Positions 1 to 10,497 of a stretch of DNA of 64,000 nt are shown one piece after another. The position numbers and the translations under genes are program-made. How positions within the stretch are numbered: position 1 is the first letter of the stretch; each line of letters opens with the position of its first letter. The notes beneath the pieces are model-generated. The model did no database searches and was not told where the DNA came from. It saw only the letters and a list, made by a program, of their open reading frames with translations. This stretch comes from Cytospora piceicola (Eukaryota; Ascomycota; Sordariomycetes; Diaporthales; Cytosporaceae): the NCBI GenBank assembly GCA_023375675.1, contig JALQBC010000027.1, forward strand, positions 62,001 to 126,000, given 5' to 3'.

Positions 1-539
1 ATGACCTTTTACTTAGCCTCTTCTCCCAAACACCACAAGATTAACGGCGCCGTTAAACCAAATAACAATCCAGCAAACCCCATAGTGCCATTCCACTAAC
101 CAGAGCATATAGTTGAGGTGATGGGCAGACCCTTGCTGTGGGCAAACCTGCAAGCCAGGTTCTGGCTGAGGAAATAGACGTTGGAGGTGTAGACGATGGG
201 CTGGCGGCCGTAGACCTCTGATAGTGGTCCGATGACGGGCGACCCGAACGATGTGGCCAGCATAAAGATATAGAATGCCATGAAGAACATAGTCGAACTC
301 ATATTCAGCTCGTCAGAGATGGTGGTAACGACCCATGCAACTATGGCCGAGACCACGATGCGGTAGAAAGTCGGTGGGACCATTGGGGAGGGATGCCACT
401 ATATATTCCTGTTCAATGTCCAACTTTTGAGGATTCCGAGGTCTGTGGGAGTGAAGGCCACGAGGAAGGGGTCATAGTTGGCCTCGGCTGACGCTTCTAC
501 AGGTGACGACTCCTGAACTTTTGCTCTTTGGCTGGGCAT
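1..539 (-). pseudogene. Decayed DHA1-type MFS transporter relic
   Basis: Reading from an ATG at 539, the frame gives an MFS-like cytosolic N-terminus (DPFLVAFTP, then SWTLNRN) and meets a TAG at 401-399. The same frame continues with recognisable MFS sequence: ISDELNMSS, a first helix region, and the GPLSEVYGRQP form of the motif A loop, as in fungal drug:H+ antiporter-1 proteins. After the LACRFAHSKG region (about residue 140) the match breaks down, and the rest of a roughly 500-residue transporter is missing before the window edge. The internal stop and the lost bulk of the protein indicate a pseudogene. A small deletion joining the N-terminus to a later helix is possible. More sequence beyond coordinate 1 could exist but would not repair the stop. 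Confidence 0.6.
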
Positions 540-832
540 GGTCCATATCCAAGCTTACAAACAGAGCCTCAGCATTCAAGGTAAATACACTAGAATCAAA
601 TAGGATAACAGCCCAAGGCACCGGCTAACGACCGATACCTTTCCAGAATTGCTGACTACAGGAGATGAAATGGATATATAAAACATTAGAACACGACGAA
701 TATTGAAACTCTAAGTATAGTTCGAGCAAACATTGCAAAGAGCCTCCAATTCAATAAAACTAAAACTTATATACTTGGATATATATACCCCCTGAACTCC
801 TTGCTAAAGCAATTACACCAAGGTCCCGAGGC

Positions 833-2930
833 TCATGACTGGACCATCGGAGCCGGCGCACCCAAGTCATACTTCGTTCCGACCAGCGCGGACCCAGGAC
901 CTCTGCTAAGATCAATCTGATCAAGAGGAGTCATGCCATGCTCGCGACCCGTCCTGCCGCAGTAAATGCGGAAGCCCACCCATGCAACGACGAACACAGG
1001 GATAGTGACGTAACTGGCCATGAAGTCCGCGACGCTGAACCCGCCCAGGAATGAGTCGAATCCGTTGAAGAAGATGATGATGACGAACCAGAAGAGACAG
1101 AACCAGGCCATGTATGGCTGGAACCACGACCGGAGGGGGAGGTTGTGGCGGTCGACACCCTGCGCGTCGAGGGCGCCCTTGAAGCGGATGTAGCAGCAGC
1201 AGATGCACGCCCACGCGATCAAGGAGCTGAGGGCTGACAGGTTTGACAACCAGGTGAAGGCCTGGTTGGAGCCACTGGACACGGACAGGAAGGCCAAGAG
1301 GCCGAAGAGGAAGGCGACAATGACTCCGTAGTAGGGGGTTCCGACGCGGCTGGTCTTGAGGAAGAACGCGGGCATTGAGCGCTGGCGGGCGAGAGCCATC
1401 ATCGTGCGGGACAGGCCGTAGGCATTCTCGTTACCGGATGACAGGGCGGAGGTCATGACAATAGCGTTGATGACGGATGGTAGGACCTTGACTCCAGTCT
1501 GCTGGCAAATAACGACGAACGGGGATGAGGCGGCGGTAGTCCCGCCACCGCTGACAGCGCTCAGGAGCTCAGGGGAGTTCTGGCTAACGTTCAGGCCGAT
1601 GATAATGACCGAGACGACGTACAGGCCGACAATTCGGTAGAAGACGGACTTGGTGGCATTCTTCATGGTCTTGCGGGGGTCATGGGCCTCTCCGGCAATG
1701 ACACCGATGGACTCGACACCACCGTAGGCGAAGGCGGCCTGGGTAAGGACCTTCCAGAAGCCGAGGAAGCGAGCGGTGTTGACAGGGGTGATTCCTGAGT
1801 AGTCGTCGTTCCAGGGCTCCTCGCGCCAGTACTTTCCACCGGTATACACTCCGTTGACACCTCCGACGTTGGCCACAATACCGAAGATGATCAGACCGAC
1901 GAGTAAGGCTATCTTGAGGCAAGCGAAGACGAACTCTGTCTCTCCGTAATATTTGACTCCGAGGAAGTTGATAGCGATGCAAACAATGAGGAAGACGATG
2001 ATATAGATACTGAGATGGCTCGAATTTTCATCCCAGTAGCCAATCATAAGACCAATGGCGGTGATTTCTGTCGGTACTGTGAAACCAGTAAGGAGGATGT
2101 AGTTGATACCCATTGCGAAGCCAATCTCAGGAGACAGATACTTGTTGCCCATTTCGATGAATCCACCGATGTTTGGTGCGAATACAGCTAATTAGCCATC
2201 CAGTTAGCAGGTTTTCATTTCAAATCGAACGTCTAAGAGGTCTTTCCCCCGGAATAGTAGGGAGCAACTCAAGAAGCTATAGGCCCAGCAAATATCACCC
2301 GTGGGTAACTGGGTAACTGGGTGAATGGGTGAATGGGTAACTGGGTAACTGGGTAACTGGGTGAATGGGTAACTGGGTAACTGGGTACCCGTGGGTAATT
2401 CTGGGCCTAAGAGGGTGTTATAGTATAGTCCTCTCGAGACACCACACCAAACTACCCACTCCAGGAACAGACCCTTGGGACATTGAGAGCAGGAAAAACA
2501 CGTACTCATCTCCCCGAGACAATAGATCATCATTCCTATCAAACAACCGACGATAGTGTAGCCGAGGAAGAAGCCAACAGGCCCGCCGTTGGACAACGCA
2601 GCACCGGAACCGAGAAACAGACCAGTTCCGATTGTGCCAGCAAGAGCAATCATAGAAACATGACGAGCTTTCTGGAGGGTGATTAGCCTCAGAAACGGCT
2701 GAGAGCCACCCAAGGGAGGCTGGTAATATTTTGAGGCGACGTACCAGGTCACGTTTTGTGCCGAACTCTCCGACGTGTGTGTCCTCGGGCTGCATCAAGG
2801 CATTTGGGTCCTCATAGACGCCTGCGCGGGTCGAGATGACCGGCTCGAGGGTTTCATTGTACTTCTCCTTCTCTGAGCCATGGTGGGCCGACGACTCGGA
2901 GTCGGTCGGGCTGCGGTGGATGCCATGCAT
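833..2930 (-). CDS. Amino-acid permease (YAT/AAP family), three exons
   Basis: Proton-coupled amino-acid uptake carrier of the plasma membrane. Exons by eye: 2930-2745, 2671-2506 and 2187-833, summing to 569 codons in frame (568 aa, normal for the family). The N-terminal 62 residues are hydrophilic. Exon 2 begins with KARHVSMIALAGTIGTGLF, the diagnostic first helix of fungal amino-acid permeases, and exon 3 carries VPTEITA, the AYGGVESIG segment and SSGNENAYGLSR, followed by further helices for about 12 in all. Intron 1 is 73 nt. Intron 2 is 318 nt, far longer than others here, and contains a minisatellite; its 3' end has a TGCTAAC-like branch point and TTAG. The first in-frame ATG is at 2930; upstream frame is open only with GTG. 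Substrate range cannot be read from sequence. Confidence 0.88.
2303..2397. repeat. 8-bp minisatellite inside permease intron 2
   Basis: About eleven head-to-tail copies of GGGTAACT interspersed with the variant GGGTGAAT, ending in GGGTACCC and GGGTAATT. The array lies wholly inside intron 2 of the amino-acid permease and accounts for much of its extra length. It is not the canonical telomeric TTAGGG unit. Confidence 0.9.
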
Positions 2931-4764
2931 GGTGTAACTGGCTTGTGTCGATGTCGGGGACTGAGCCAGGTGTGGAGACACTGTTGAACAGTGTTGTCAA
3001 AAGGGAGAGGAAGACTAGAGTGCTGGGGATGACAGGGACCGGGACAGACAAAGACTCGAGGACAATAGCGTCCGCTAAGCTCATTATAACCTGGAGATGA
3101 TGGCTACTCATGGCTACTCATTGCTGCCACACTATCATGGTATCAGCGCGACCACACGCGCTTATCCTCTTGGTCAGCACGGCTACATAATTCATTCAGC
3201 CCTATCCCGTCCCGCCCCTATCTTATCCAGATCCGAAGCGCTGGTACAGACCATCTTTTGTCACGGCCTTTACTTCATTATCCATCGTATGGGGAGTGAC
3301 AGGGTATGGTCTCGAATGGGAAGGCCCGCGTGTATCGGGTGTAATATCCTTGATTGGGAGTAGCCAAGAAGCCTGGACTGGTTGCCCAGGTTTCACTCGC
3401 AGGCCTGCCCTTGGCGGCGGGCCATCCTTCAGTCGTGACGATTTGATGAAGACCAGTGGGAAGTTGTTGTAAGTCTGGGCAGCCAGGCTTATCTCGTGGG
3501 GCTAACCGGTTCTCGCCGTAGTAACGATACATGCGGCACGATCAATTGATACCACTATGGGGTACCGTGCCACCCAGGCCCACCCTAGCATGCCAAACAC
3601 GCGTGTGTGGTCTACCTAGTATAAGAAAGGCAGATCGCGGCTAAATCTGGGGCAGGATCCCGATGTTCTTGAATCGCGGATACTATCGTATTGTCAGTAG
3701 CGTGGCTCGGCATCGATGCTTCTTTTTGGACACTACGCAAGCTCCAAAGTCCTATTCAGATCAAATCGGCCCCTGTGTTTATGGTTCTATCTTTAGGCGT
3801 TGTGGACAAGGTTCATGAGGTGTCATGAGAAATCTTCGAAGACCTTTCATTGTCCTTGTTGTCGTAGAATAGATATTCTCGTTCCCAGCGTGATCCTGAA
3901 TGTGAGAGGCGGCTCCAGCTGGTCCTCAATTTCCTGTTATCTTTTGCCTCCTGAGTCGTGCGCATCTCAAGGCTCGGCCGAATATAAAGTGAATCCGGCC
4001 AATCCACTTTCTTATCTCGTGGGGAAGCGGATCGTTTTACACACTTGGTGACATAAAAACTTTAATCGCCACCGTTGGGGTTTAAAGGTTGATAGCCTTG
4101 TGCCCGGCCGGTATCAAAGACGACGTTCGGGATCGGCAACTGGCAATCATTTGCCACGACTTTGCCTGCCTGCTGGGTTGGACGCTGGGGGATTTTCTAT
4201 TGACTGGAAGACGATGGACTTGAGGTTTGCTTTAACTCCAGGCACAAAAAAGATGATATTGGAAGGGCAGACTGGGCAGCTCCTCTCGCCTGGGATGGAC
4301 CAGTTGACTAAGTCCTGACTAGCCGGTATAATTGAGTGCTTGAGCTAAACTGATGAAGAGATGTGCTGCCACCAGCTCGACGAGTAATTTCACTCGTCAC
4401 TGCTTGAATATCGCAATACGTCACTGGTCAACATTAAGTCATTGGGAAACGATGAAGACCTATTGCGGGTATAAATTGGAGCACCGTTGATGGGAGAGCT
4501 GGCGGAGAAGTTGCGAGAACTACAGCTGAAGGATATCAGAGTATTGTTACCAAAGCAAACAACTGAAGACAAACTAAGAAAGCGCTTCCCTCTGCACAGA
4601 GACTTACTCTAGCATATCGAGGACGGGGTGAGCGATTCGCGTTTTCCAGAGATTGACGGTAGCTTCCCTTCCACTACATTGTTGAGGTCAACTGGTTTGA
4701 TTCCACAATCGGATGTCTGCGAACACCACTGATTACTTACACCACATAGTAAGGTGCTCAGAAA
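2931..4764. other. Intergenic, no gene recognised
   Basis: Promoter region of the leftward permease and the rightward gene at 4765. Short frames here lack recognisable domains, codon bias or splice structure. Nothing else supported. Confidence 0.5.
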
Positions 4765-5319
4765 ATGACAAAAGCCAAAGTTGCCAGCAAGGCTCTCAGC
4801 TGGGCCATGTTCTTTACCATCGGCGGATCCGTATACGGCGCTTTGCTGGCACTCGGAGTTTTCGGCCTCGTATTTTACAACAGATGGAATTACCGGAAGA
4901 TGAAGGAGGAGCGCAAGGCAGAAGATGAGTATCTTGCGTGGCTTTATGGAAAAGAGAAAGCGAGGGGAAGGGTGTACTCGTGGCGCGACTCGTTCTATGG
5001 AAAATTTGACGGACGAAGAGGACCCGACCAGACCATGTCAGACGTTACCACGGATGATGACACCAGTATCGGGCTGAGAGGACCATACCCATCAGTTTCT
5101 CATGGTGTCGGTTCAGCAGTAGCAATGTACGGCTGTCCGAGAGAGTCGAGCCAATTTGTTTCGACGTTGGGGGATGGTGATGGTGATATGGCCGACAAGA
5201 GGTACAATCAGCAGATGGGATCGACTCCTCCAACAGCACTGCACATGCAGCTTCCGCACCATGAGAAGAATGGCCGGCGCAGCCCGAGTATGGAGTCGGT
5301 AGAATCGTGGGAGGCCTAG
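4765..5319 (+). CDS. Small single-pass membrane protein, unknown function
   Basis: 184-residue frame not recognised as a named family. Residues about 11-37 form one hydrophobic, glycine-rich segment (WAMFFTIGGSVYGALLALG), followed by a basic and acidic stretch (RKMKEERKAEDEYLAWLYG) and then a long polar, low-complexity tail rich in Ser, Gly and Asp with histidines. This is the layout of a type II or tail-outside single-pass protein, or a small fungal protein anchored by its N-terminus. It stands alone between the permease and RCC1 genes. The ATG at 4765 is the first in this frame; a second frame from 4713 has no support. No function is inferred. Confidence 0.6.
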   Translation: MTKAKVASKALSWAMFFTIGGSVYGALLALGVFGLVFYNRWNYRKMKEERKAEDEYLAWLYGKEKARGRVYSWRDSFYGKFDGRRGPDQTMSDVTTDDDTSIGLRGPYPSVSHGVGSAVAMYGCPRESSQFVSTLGDGDGDMADKRYNQQMGSTPPTALHMQLPHHEKNGRRSPSMESVESWEA

Positions 5320-5824
5320 CGGTGGTGAGAATGGCGGTCACGACAACAATGAAATGATGCTTCTGTCGAGTCCCTTTGGTCGGGTCTTTTGTTCATTTGA
5401 AACCAGAGGATGGATGGACCAGCTGCATGCAAACATGCATTATTTGGGTACTTACTTGGTAAACAATAGACTGGCGCTAAATATAAAAGGACACATCGTG
5501 AGGCCGACTTCTACAGTCTTCAACCATCTCGGTTCATCTCGACAAAACACTCTCGACAATTCCCAGCCTATCGTTCATTACTGATTATTCTACCACTCTC
5601 TGCCTGTACTTTGTCTTTGTTAGAGGTGACGTCTTAAAGCAAGGGTCCTATTGTACACGGACCACCGCCATTTAGGGAAGCTTGCCGCTGAAACTCCAAT
5701 CCCGGCCGGCAAGCTCTTTTTACTGTGATCCACACACCCCCAGAGCTTTTCCTCACACCACAAGACACACACCGCACCACAAACAACACTGATAATCATC
5801 AATCATCACACCAACCAATTCACC

Positions 5825-7584
5825 ATGCCTCCAAGAGCATCAACTCGTACACGCGCACCGCGCACTGTCGCGCCTCCTGCGCCCACCGCGCCTGTGGTCA
5901 ATGGCACCTCTACCAAGTCCAATATCTCCAAGAAGCGCAAGGCCGCCGACGACAATAAAGACGACGACAAGCCAAAGGCCACTACGAAGAGGGCGAAGAC
6001 CCTTGAGCCCGTCCAAAAGAACGTTGCGAAGCGACCGAAGACTACCAAGGCCTCCCCCAAGCCTTCTCCAAAGGCGGCCCCTGCCAGTGCGTCCTTTTCG
6101 ACCGCACCGACCGACACCCTCTCGAGCTTCATATCCGCGCCACCCGATGCCTCTGACCTCCCCGTCATCAACAAGGCCCCTACCGAGGTCCTTACCGTCT
6201 TCGTCTTTGGAACCGGCGACATGAGCGGCGAGCTCGGCATGGGACCCAAGACGAAGGAGCTCAGGCGCGCCCAGGCCATACCCAAGCTCGATGGAAGAGA
6301 AAAGGATACATACCGCGTGGTGCAGCTCTATTGCGGTGGAATGCACGTCGTAGCCCTGACTGAAGACAGCAAGATTGTCACCTGGGGAGGAAACGACAAG
6401 GGAGCGCTTGGCAGAGATACTAACTGGGACGGCGGGCTTCGGGATATGGACGCAGAGAAGGAGGGATCCGACAGCGACTCGGATGACGAGTCTCTGAACC
6501 CCTCCGAGTCCACACCTACACACATCCCCGAGAGCGCTTTTCCCAAGGGTACCAAGTTCACATCTGTCGCCGCTTGCGATAGCAGTACTTTTGCCGTTAC
6601 CGATACTGGGCTCGTCTACGGATGGGGAACCTTCTTGGTGAGTACTGACACTTGGTGTCACTCTGCGATCTTTTCAGCGCTACATTTACTGACCCCTGCC
6701 TGCGGCAACAGGATAGCGAGGCCCACGAGACATTCCTCTACTACAAGGATGAGCACATCAAGGTACAGCACAAGCCTACTTTGATACCGCAACTCCAAAA
6801 CATCACCAAGCTCGTGTGTGGATCAAATCATGTCCTTGCCCTCGATGTCAAGGGCAATGTGTGGACCTGGGGCGTCAACGAGTGCAGCCAGGTTGGCCGC
6901 CGGGCACGTCGAACACGGACAGAACACCAGGACAACTACTACCCGGCCATCCTCGAATTGAGCCGGCACCCAGTCAAGCTCATCGCCGCTGGCGCCGACT
7001 ATTCCTTTGCAATCGACAAGCTGGACAGAGTCTTCGCCTGGGGCCTGAACAGCTTCGGCCAGGCAGGATACGCCAAGGATGCAGGCAGCGACAGTGCCAC
7101 CGTCCCGTACCCCCTGCAGATCCGTTCCCTGTCCAAACAAGGCATCGTCGTCATGAACGGCGGAGAAAAACACACTACAGCTGTTAGCAGCGACGGACGA
7201 TTCCTTGTCTGGGGCCGCATAGACGGTGGCCACCTCGGGTTCAAGCTTACGGAGGAGCAGCTGCAGGACCCAAAGCTGGTCCGCCGGGACGAATACGACC
7301 GTCCCCGTATCCTGCTCCAGCCCACCACTGTGCCCGACATCGGCGAGGGAACTTTCGTCGCTTGCTCGAGGGACCACTCGATATTTGTCAACAAGGACGG
7401 CAAGGCCTACGCATCAGGGTTCAACAGCGGAGCACAGCTCGGCAACGGAACGGATGACGATACCGAGGTCGCGGTGGAGGTCAAGGCCAAGGCCTTGAAG
7501 GGCGCGAAGCTCACTTGGTGCGGAACGGGCGGACAGTTCAGTATGGTTGCCGGGCCTGCTGCGGAGTGCAAGGCCGCGGCTTGA
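5825..7584 (+). CDS. RCC1-type Ran guanine nucleotide exchange factor
   Basis: Chromatin-bound exchange factor that loads GTP on Ran and so sets nucleocytoplasmic transport and spindle polarity; homologues include yeast Prp20 and fission yeast Pim1. Exons 5825-6637 and 6712-7584, joined in phase 0 (donor GTGAGT, acceptor CAACAG), give 561 aa. The first ~115 residues are Lys/Arg/Pro/Ala rich with runs such as KKRK and KRAK, expected of a nuclear-localising, DNA-contacting tail. The rest forms a seven-bladed propeller of RCC1 repeats, visible as FVFGTGDMSGELGMG, KIVTWGGNDKGALGR, LVYGWGTF, VWTWGVNECSQVG, VFAWGLNSFGQAG, FLVWGRIDGGHLG and AYASGFNSGAQLG. An acidic insert (SDSDSDDE) interrupts the second blade region, as in other fungal members. 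Stand-alone housekeeping gene with strong C/G third-position bias. Confidence 0.92.
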
Positions 7585-8059
7585 TTGCATGGTATGATGT
7601 AGCAGCATAGCCTGAGCGGAAAGCATGGATGCGAGGCGAAAAGGGATTGTGAAGGAAATCACTGGATTTGTAGCATACTGATGCCTCTTATATTTTTAAT
7701 CCACCGCATCGTTTGACTATCCAATCTTCTGCAATTCCTGATTTACCAAACCAATCTGCCGAATGTGACAGACATTACGGGTTCGTCTGAAAAAGGCGAA
7801 TGCCTCCGCTCTATGAGAGAAACGCCCCCGGGCAACATATTTGGGAAGGAGTGCAGATGTCCGTCCATAGTAACTACCAGACTCGGGAGGAGTAAATGGT
7901 GGTGAGGCTGAAGAGGAAGACATCAGGTTGGGCCCAGATGAATCGTTCACCTACAAATTGGAGGACATCATGACGCGGGAGCCATGTGTAGGCCTGTGAA
8001 AATGCAGGTAGATAGCTGATAATGTCTTATCTCTGCATTATGCAGGCTGATCAGTACGG

Positions 8060-8875
8060 TCAAGCCGAATTTAGGTAGAGCCCACAAGCTTCTACCTCCC
8101 TCACCCACAATTTCCACGGCCGCTGGGCGGACCACTTTGACATGTTCGTCGCGGCCCTTGATTCCTTCTCGGATAAGAATCTCAAAGAGCCCTGAGGACC
8201 CTGACCGCTCTGCGCCGCGAAAGCACTCTGTGTGGTCAATGCCGCGGTCTGGATACTGGCATTTTTCATCGTGTAAATCGCCCTGGAGACAACTTCCTCG
8301 ATGCCCTCGCCAATGACAGTCAGGCCATGAGCGGCCATGAGAGTGACCACGCTCCCGCTGTCGAAGCACGCCGCCAGGGCCACGCCTAGGTGCGAGTTCC
8401 GTACCAGCATATCAGGGACGTCGTCGTCAAGGAAGAAGTCGGCCGCGTCGTACACCGCCGGAGACCCCTTCTCCCCGAGTCCCAGGAAGCCCGCCATGTG
8501 GTAACAGGGCCTCAACGGCACGCCTGTAATCGTGTAGGGGATCACGCTCTCCGCATGGCTATGGACGACAGCCTTCACGTCCGCATGCCGCTTGTACACC
8601 TCACTGTGTATATGCCGTTCCGCGAAACCCTTGGCCGAGCCCGGGTCCAGGGGCTCCGCGTTGCTGACATGGTACTCGATCAGGTCGTCAGGGCTGGAGA
8701 TTGTGCCGGGTGCGATGGACTTGGACATGACGAAGACTTGCGGGTCGAAAGGGTGTCTGAAGGATAAATGACCATATGCATCGAGAACGCCGTGGTAGTG
8801 TAAGATGTGACAGCCGTCGATGAAATTGCGGTGCATCGCTGCGAGGATAGTGAGTTGGGTATTGTTTAGCTCCAT
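8060..8875 (-). CDS. Class II aldolase/adducin-domain protein
   Basis: 271-residue single-exon protein of the class II aldolase/adducin family (L-fuculose-phosphate aldolase fold). These enzymes use a divalent metal held by three histidines to cleave or epimerise sugar phosphates or related hydroxy acids. Visible are the N-terminal GHLSFRHP, the metal-binding VVHSHAESV (two histidines) near the middle, and a third His in AAHGLTVIG. Fungi carry many such proteins with undefined substrates. The first ATG in the frame is at 8875; the frame upstream is open only from TTG. Convergent with RCC1 across about 475 bp. The substrate cannot be predicted. Confidence 0.85.
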   Translation of the reverse strand: MELNNTQLTILAAMHRNFIDGCHILHYHGVLDAYGHLSFRHPFDPQVFVMSKSIAPGTISSPDDLIEYHVSNAEPLDPGSAKGFAERHIHSEVYKRHADVKAVVHSHAESVIPYTITGVPLRPCYHMAGFLGLGEKGSPAVYDAADFFLDDDVPDMLVRNSHLGVALAACFDSGSVVTLMAAHGLTVIGEGIEEVVSRAIYTMKNASIQTAALTTQSAFAAQSGQGPQGSLRFLSEKESRAATNMSKWSAQRPWKLWVREVEACGLYLNSA

Positions 8876-10019
8876 CGTTGCTTCATTCACCCAAATCAAT
8901 TGGAAAATATCTGTCGGCGGAACACTTTCACGATCAGATAAAGTGATATGAATCAATTGATGACATCAAAACATACTCAGCATCGAGTAGGTGAAGAAAC
9001 GTCGTCGGAGGCCCGGAACAAACATTGCCGGATGGGGAATCCCGCGCGCGCTTGGAGTAGTAGATCCTTAAAGTCCGAACCACTCGGCCGAGACTTTTCG
9101 TGTGACTCGGCAGCATTAAGTCAACTTATTAGATGTGAATATGTTTTATTCAATACCTACCTAGGTAGGTACTTGGGTGCCAATCTAGGTCACCATTTTT
9201 TGACCGTAAACCCTTTTTCGTTTTCTTTCTTTGAACTAATGTGAGTAGTATTCCTCCTGCTACGGTATCGAACAAGGACACTGATATGCTGTTAAATCTC
9301 TGTGTAAGAGAGTGAAGAATGTCTCATGCTAGTTCTTACTCCGCATGTAAGGTCCCGAAGATATTCAGCTAAAGTGAGGCCCTGAAGCTGCTCCGCTGGT
9401 GTGTAAGATCTCTCTGATGGGCGACCGATCCTGCGAACTGGCCTTGAAATCGCAAGATCCTTCCAACAGACAACCTTCCGCGACGTGTCAAGGGAACACC
9501 CACCAAGGCATAGTGGCACAATTATAGCGACGCTCTGACCATTTGTTTTTTTGGAAGACAATTTTGCGTTACACGGTCATACCCGAGTTCAGAACGGTGC
9601 ATCAAGTAACCCGGATGCTGGATAGGATCCCTCAAACCACGAGGCTGTTGGCAGTGATGCTTCTGAGCCGAGGTTGGACGGAGGCCACGGTAACGAGGAG
9701 CCCATACATGTTGACTGTTGGGGCACAGGCAGACTCTCAATAAAGTCATCCTCATCATACCGCACAAGCTATCAATTTGGACGAAGAAAAAGACGGAGAT
9801 AACGTCGGCGACACTGGAGACTGTGGGGTGGGGGGCTTGATCGTCTTGGTCATAAGCGAAATTCATCACAGAGACCCTCCACGGCCCAAAGATGCTGAAG
9901 CTCTTCTTCCGAGAGATGGGTATCATCGACTCATCTGATAAAATGTTGAAGTTTGCCCTATACCATCCCGATAAGCTGCCAGAGTCTGGAGAGGAGTGCT
10001 GGTGGCTAGGTAACAAGTC
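8876..10019. other. Intergenic, no gene recognised
   Basis: Contains a TACCTAGGTAGGTA microsatellite fragment near 9160. The frames present show no family motif, codon bias or splice structure. Nothing else supported. Confidence 0.5.
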
Positions 10020-10497
10020 CTTCGATTTATTTAGTTATTTATTTACTTACTTACCCACCTACTTACCTAGCTACCTACCCACCTACCTACCCACCTATCT
10101 ACCTACCCATCCACCTATTTACTTACCTGCCTACCTGCCTGCCTGCTTACCTGCCTGCCTACCTGCCTGCTTACCTACCTACCTACTTATTTATATATAC
10201 CTACCTATATACTTACCTACCTACCTACCCACTTACCTACCTACCTACCCACTTACCTACCCACCTACCTACCTACCTACCTATCTACCTACCTACCTAC
10301 CTATCTACCTACCTACCTACCTACCTATTTACTAACCTGCCTGCCTGCCTGCCTACCTACCTATTTACTTACCTGCCTACCTCCCTACCTACCTACCTAC
10401 TTATCTACCTACTTACCTACCTATTTACTTACCTACCTGCCTGCCTGCCTGTCTGCCTGCCTACCTGCCTACCTACCTACCTACTTACCTACGAAGC
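10020..10497. repeat. (ACCT)n tetranucleotide array, ~480 bp
   Basis: Almost uninterrupted tetranucleotide repeat, mostly CTAC/ACCT with interspersed TGCC, TTTA and CCAC variants. It produces an apparent frame of Tyr-Leu-Pro-Thr repeats that is not a gene. The array ends exactly where helicase-relic homology begins. Confidence 0.95.

Noticed and set aside
5840..6661. 273-residue minus-strand frame over RCC1 exon 1
   Set aside because: Shadow of the RCC1 coding strand, with no domain.
9892..10335. 147-residue open frame of Tyr-Leu-Pro-Thr repeats
   Set aside because: It is the translation of the (ACCT)n array.
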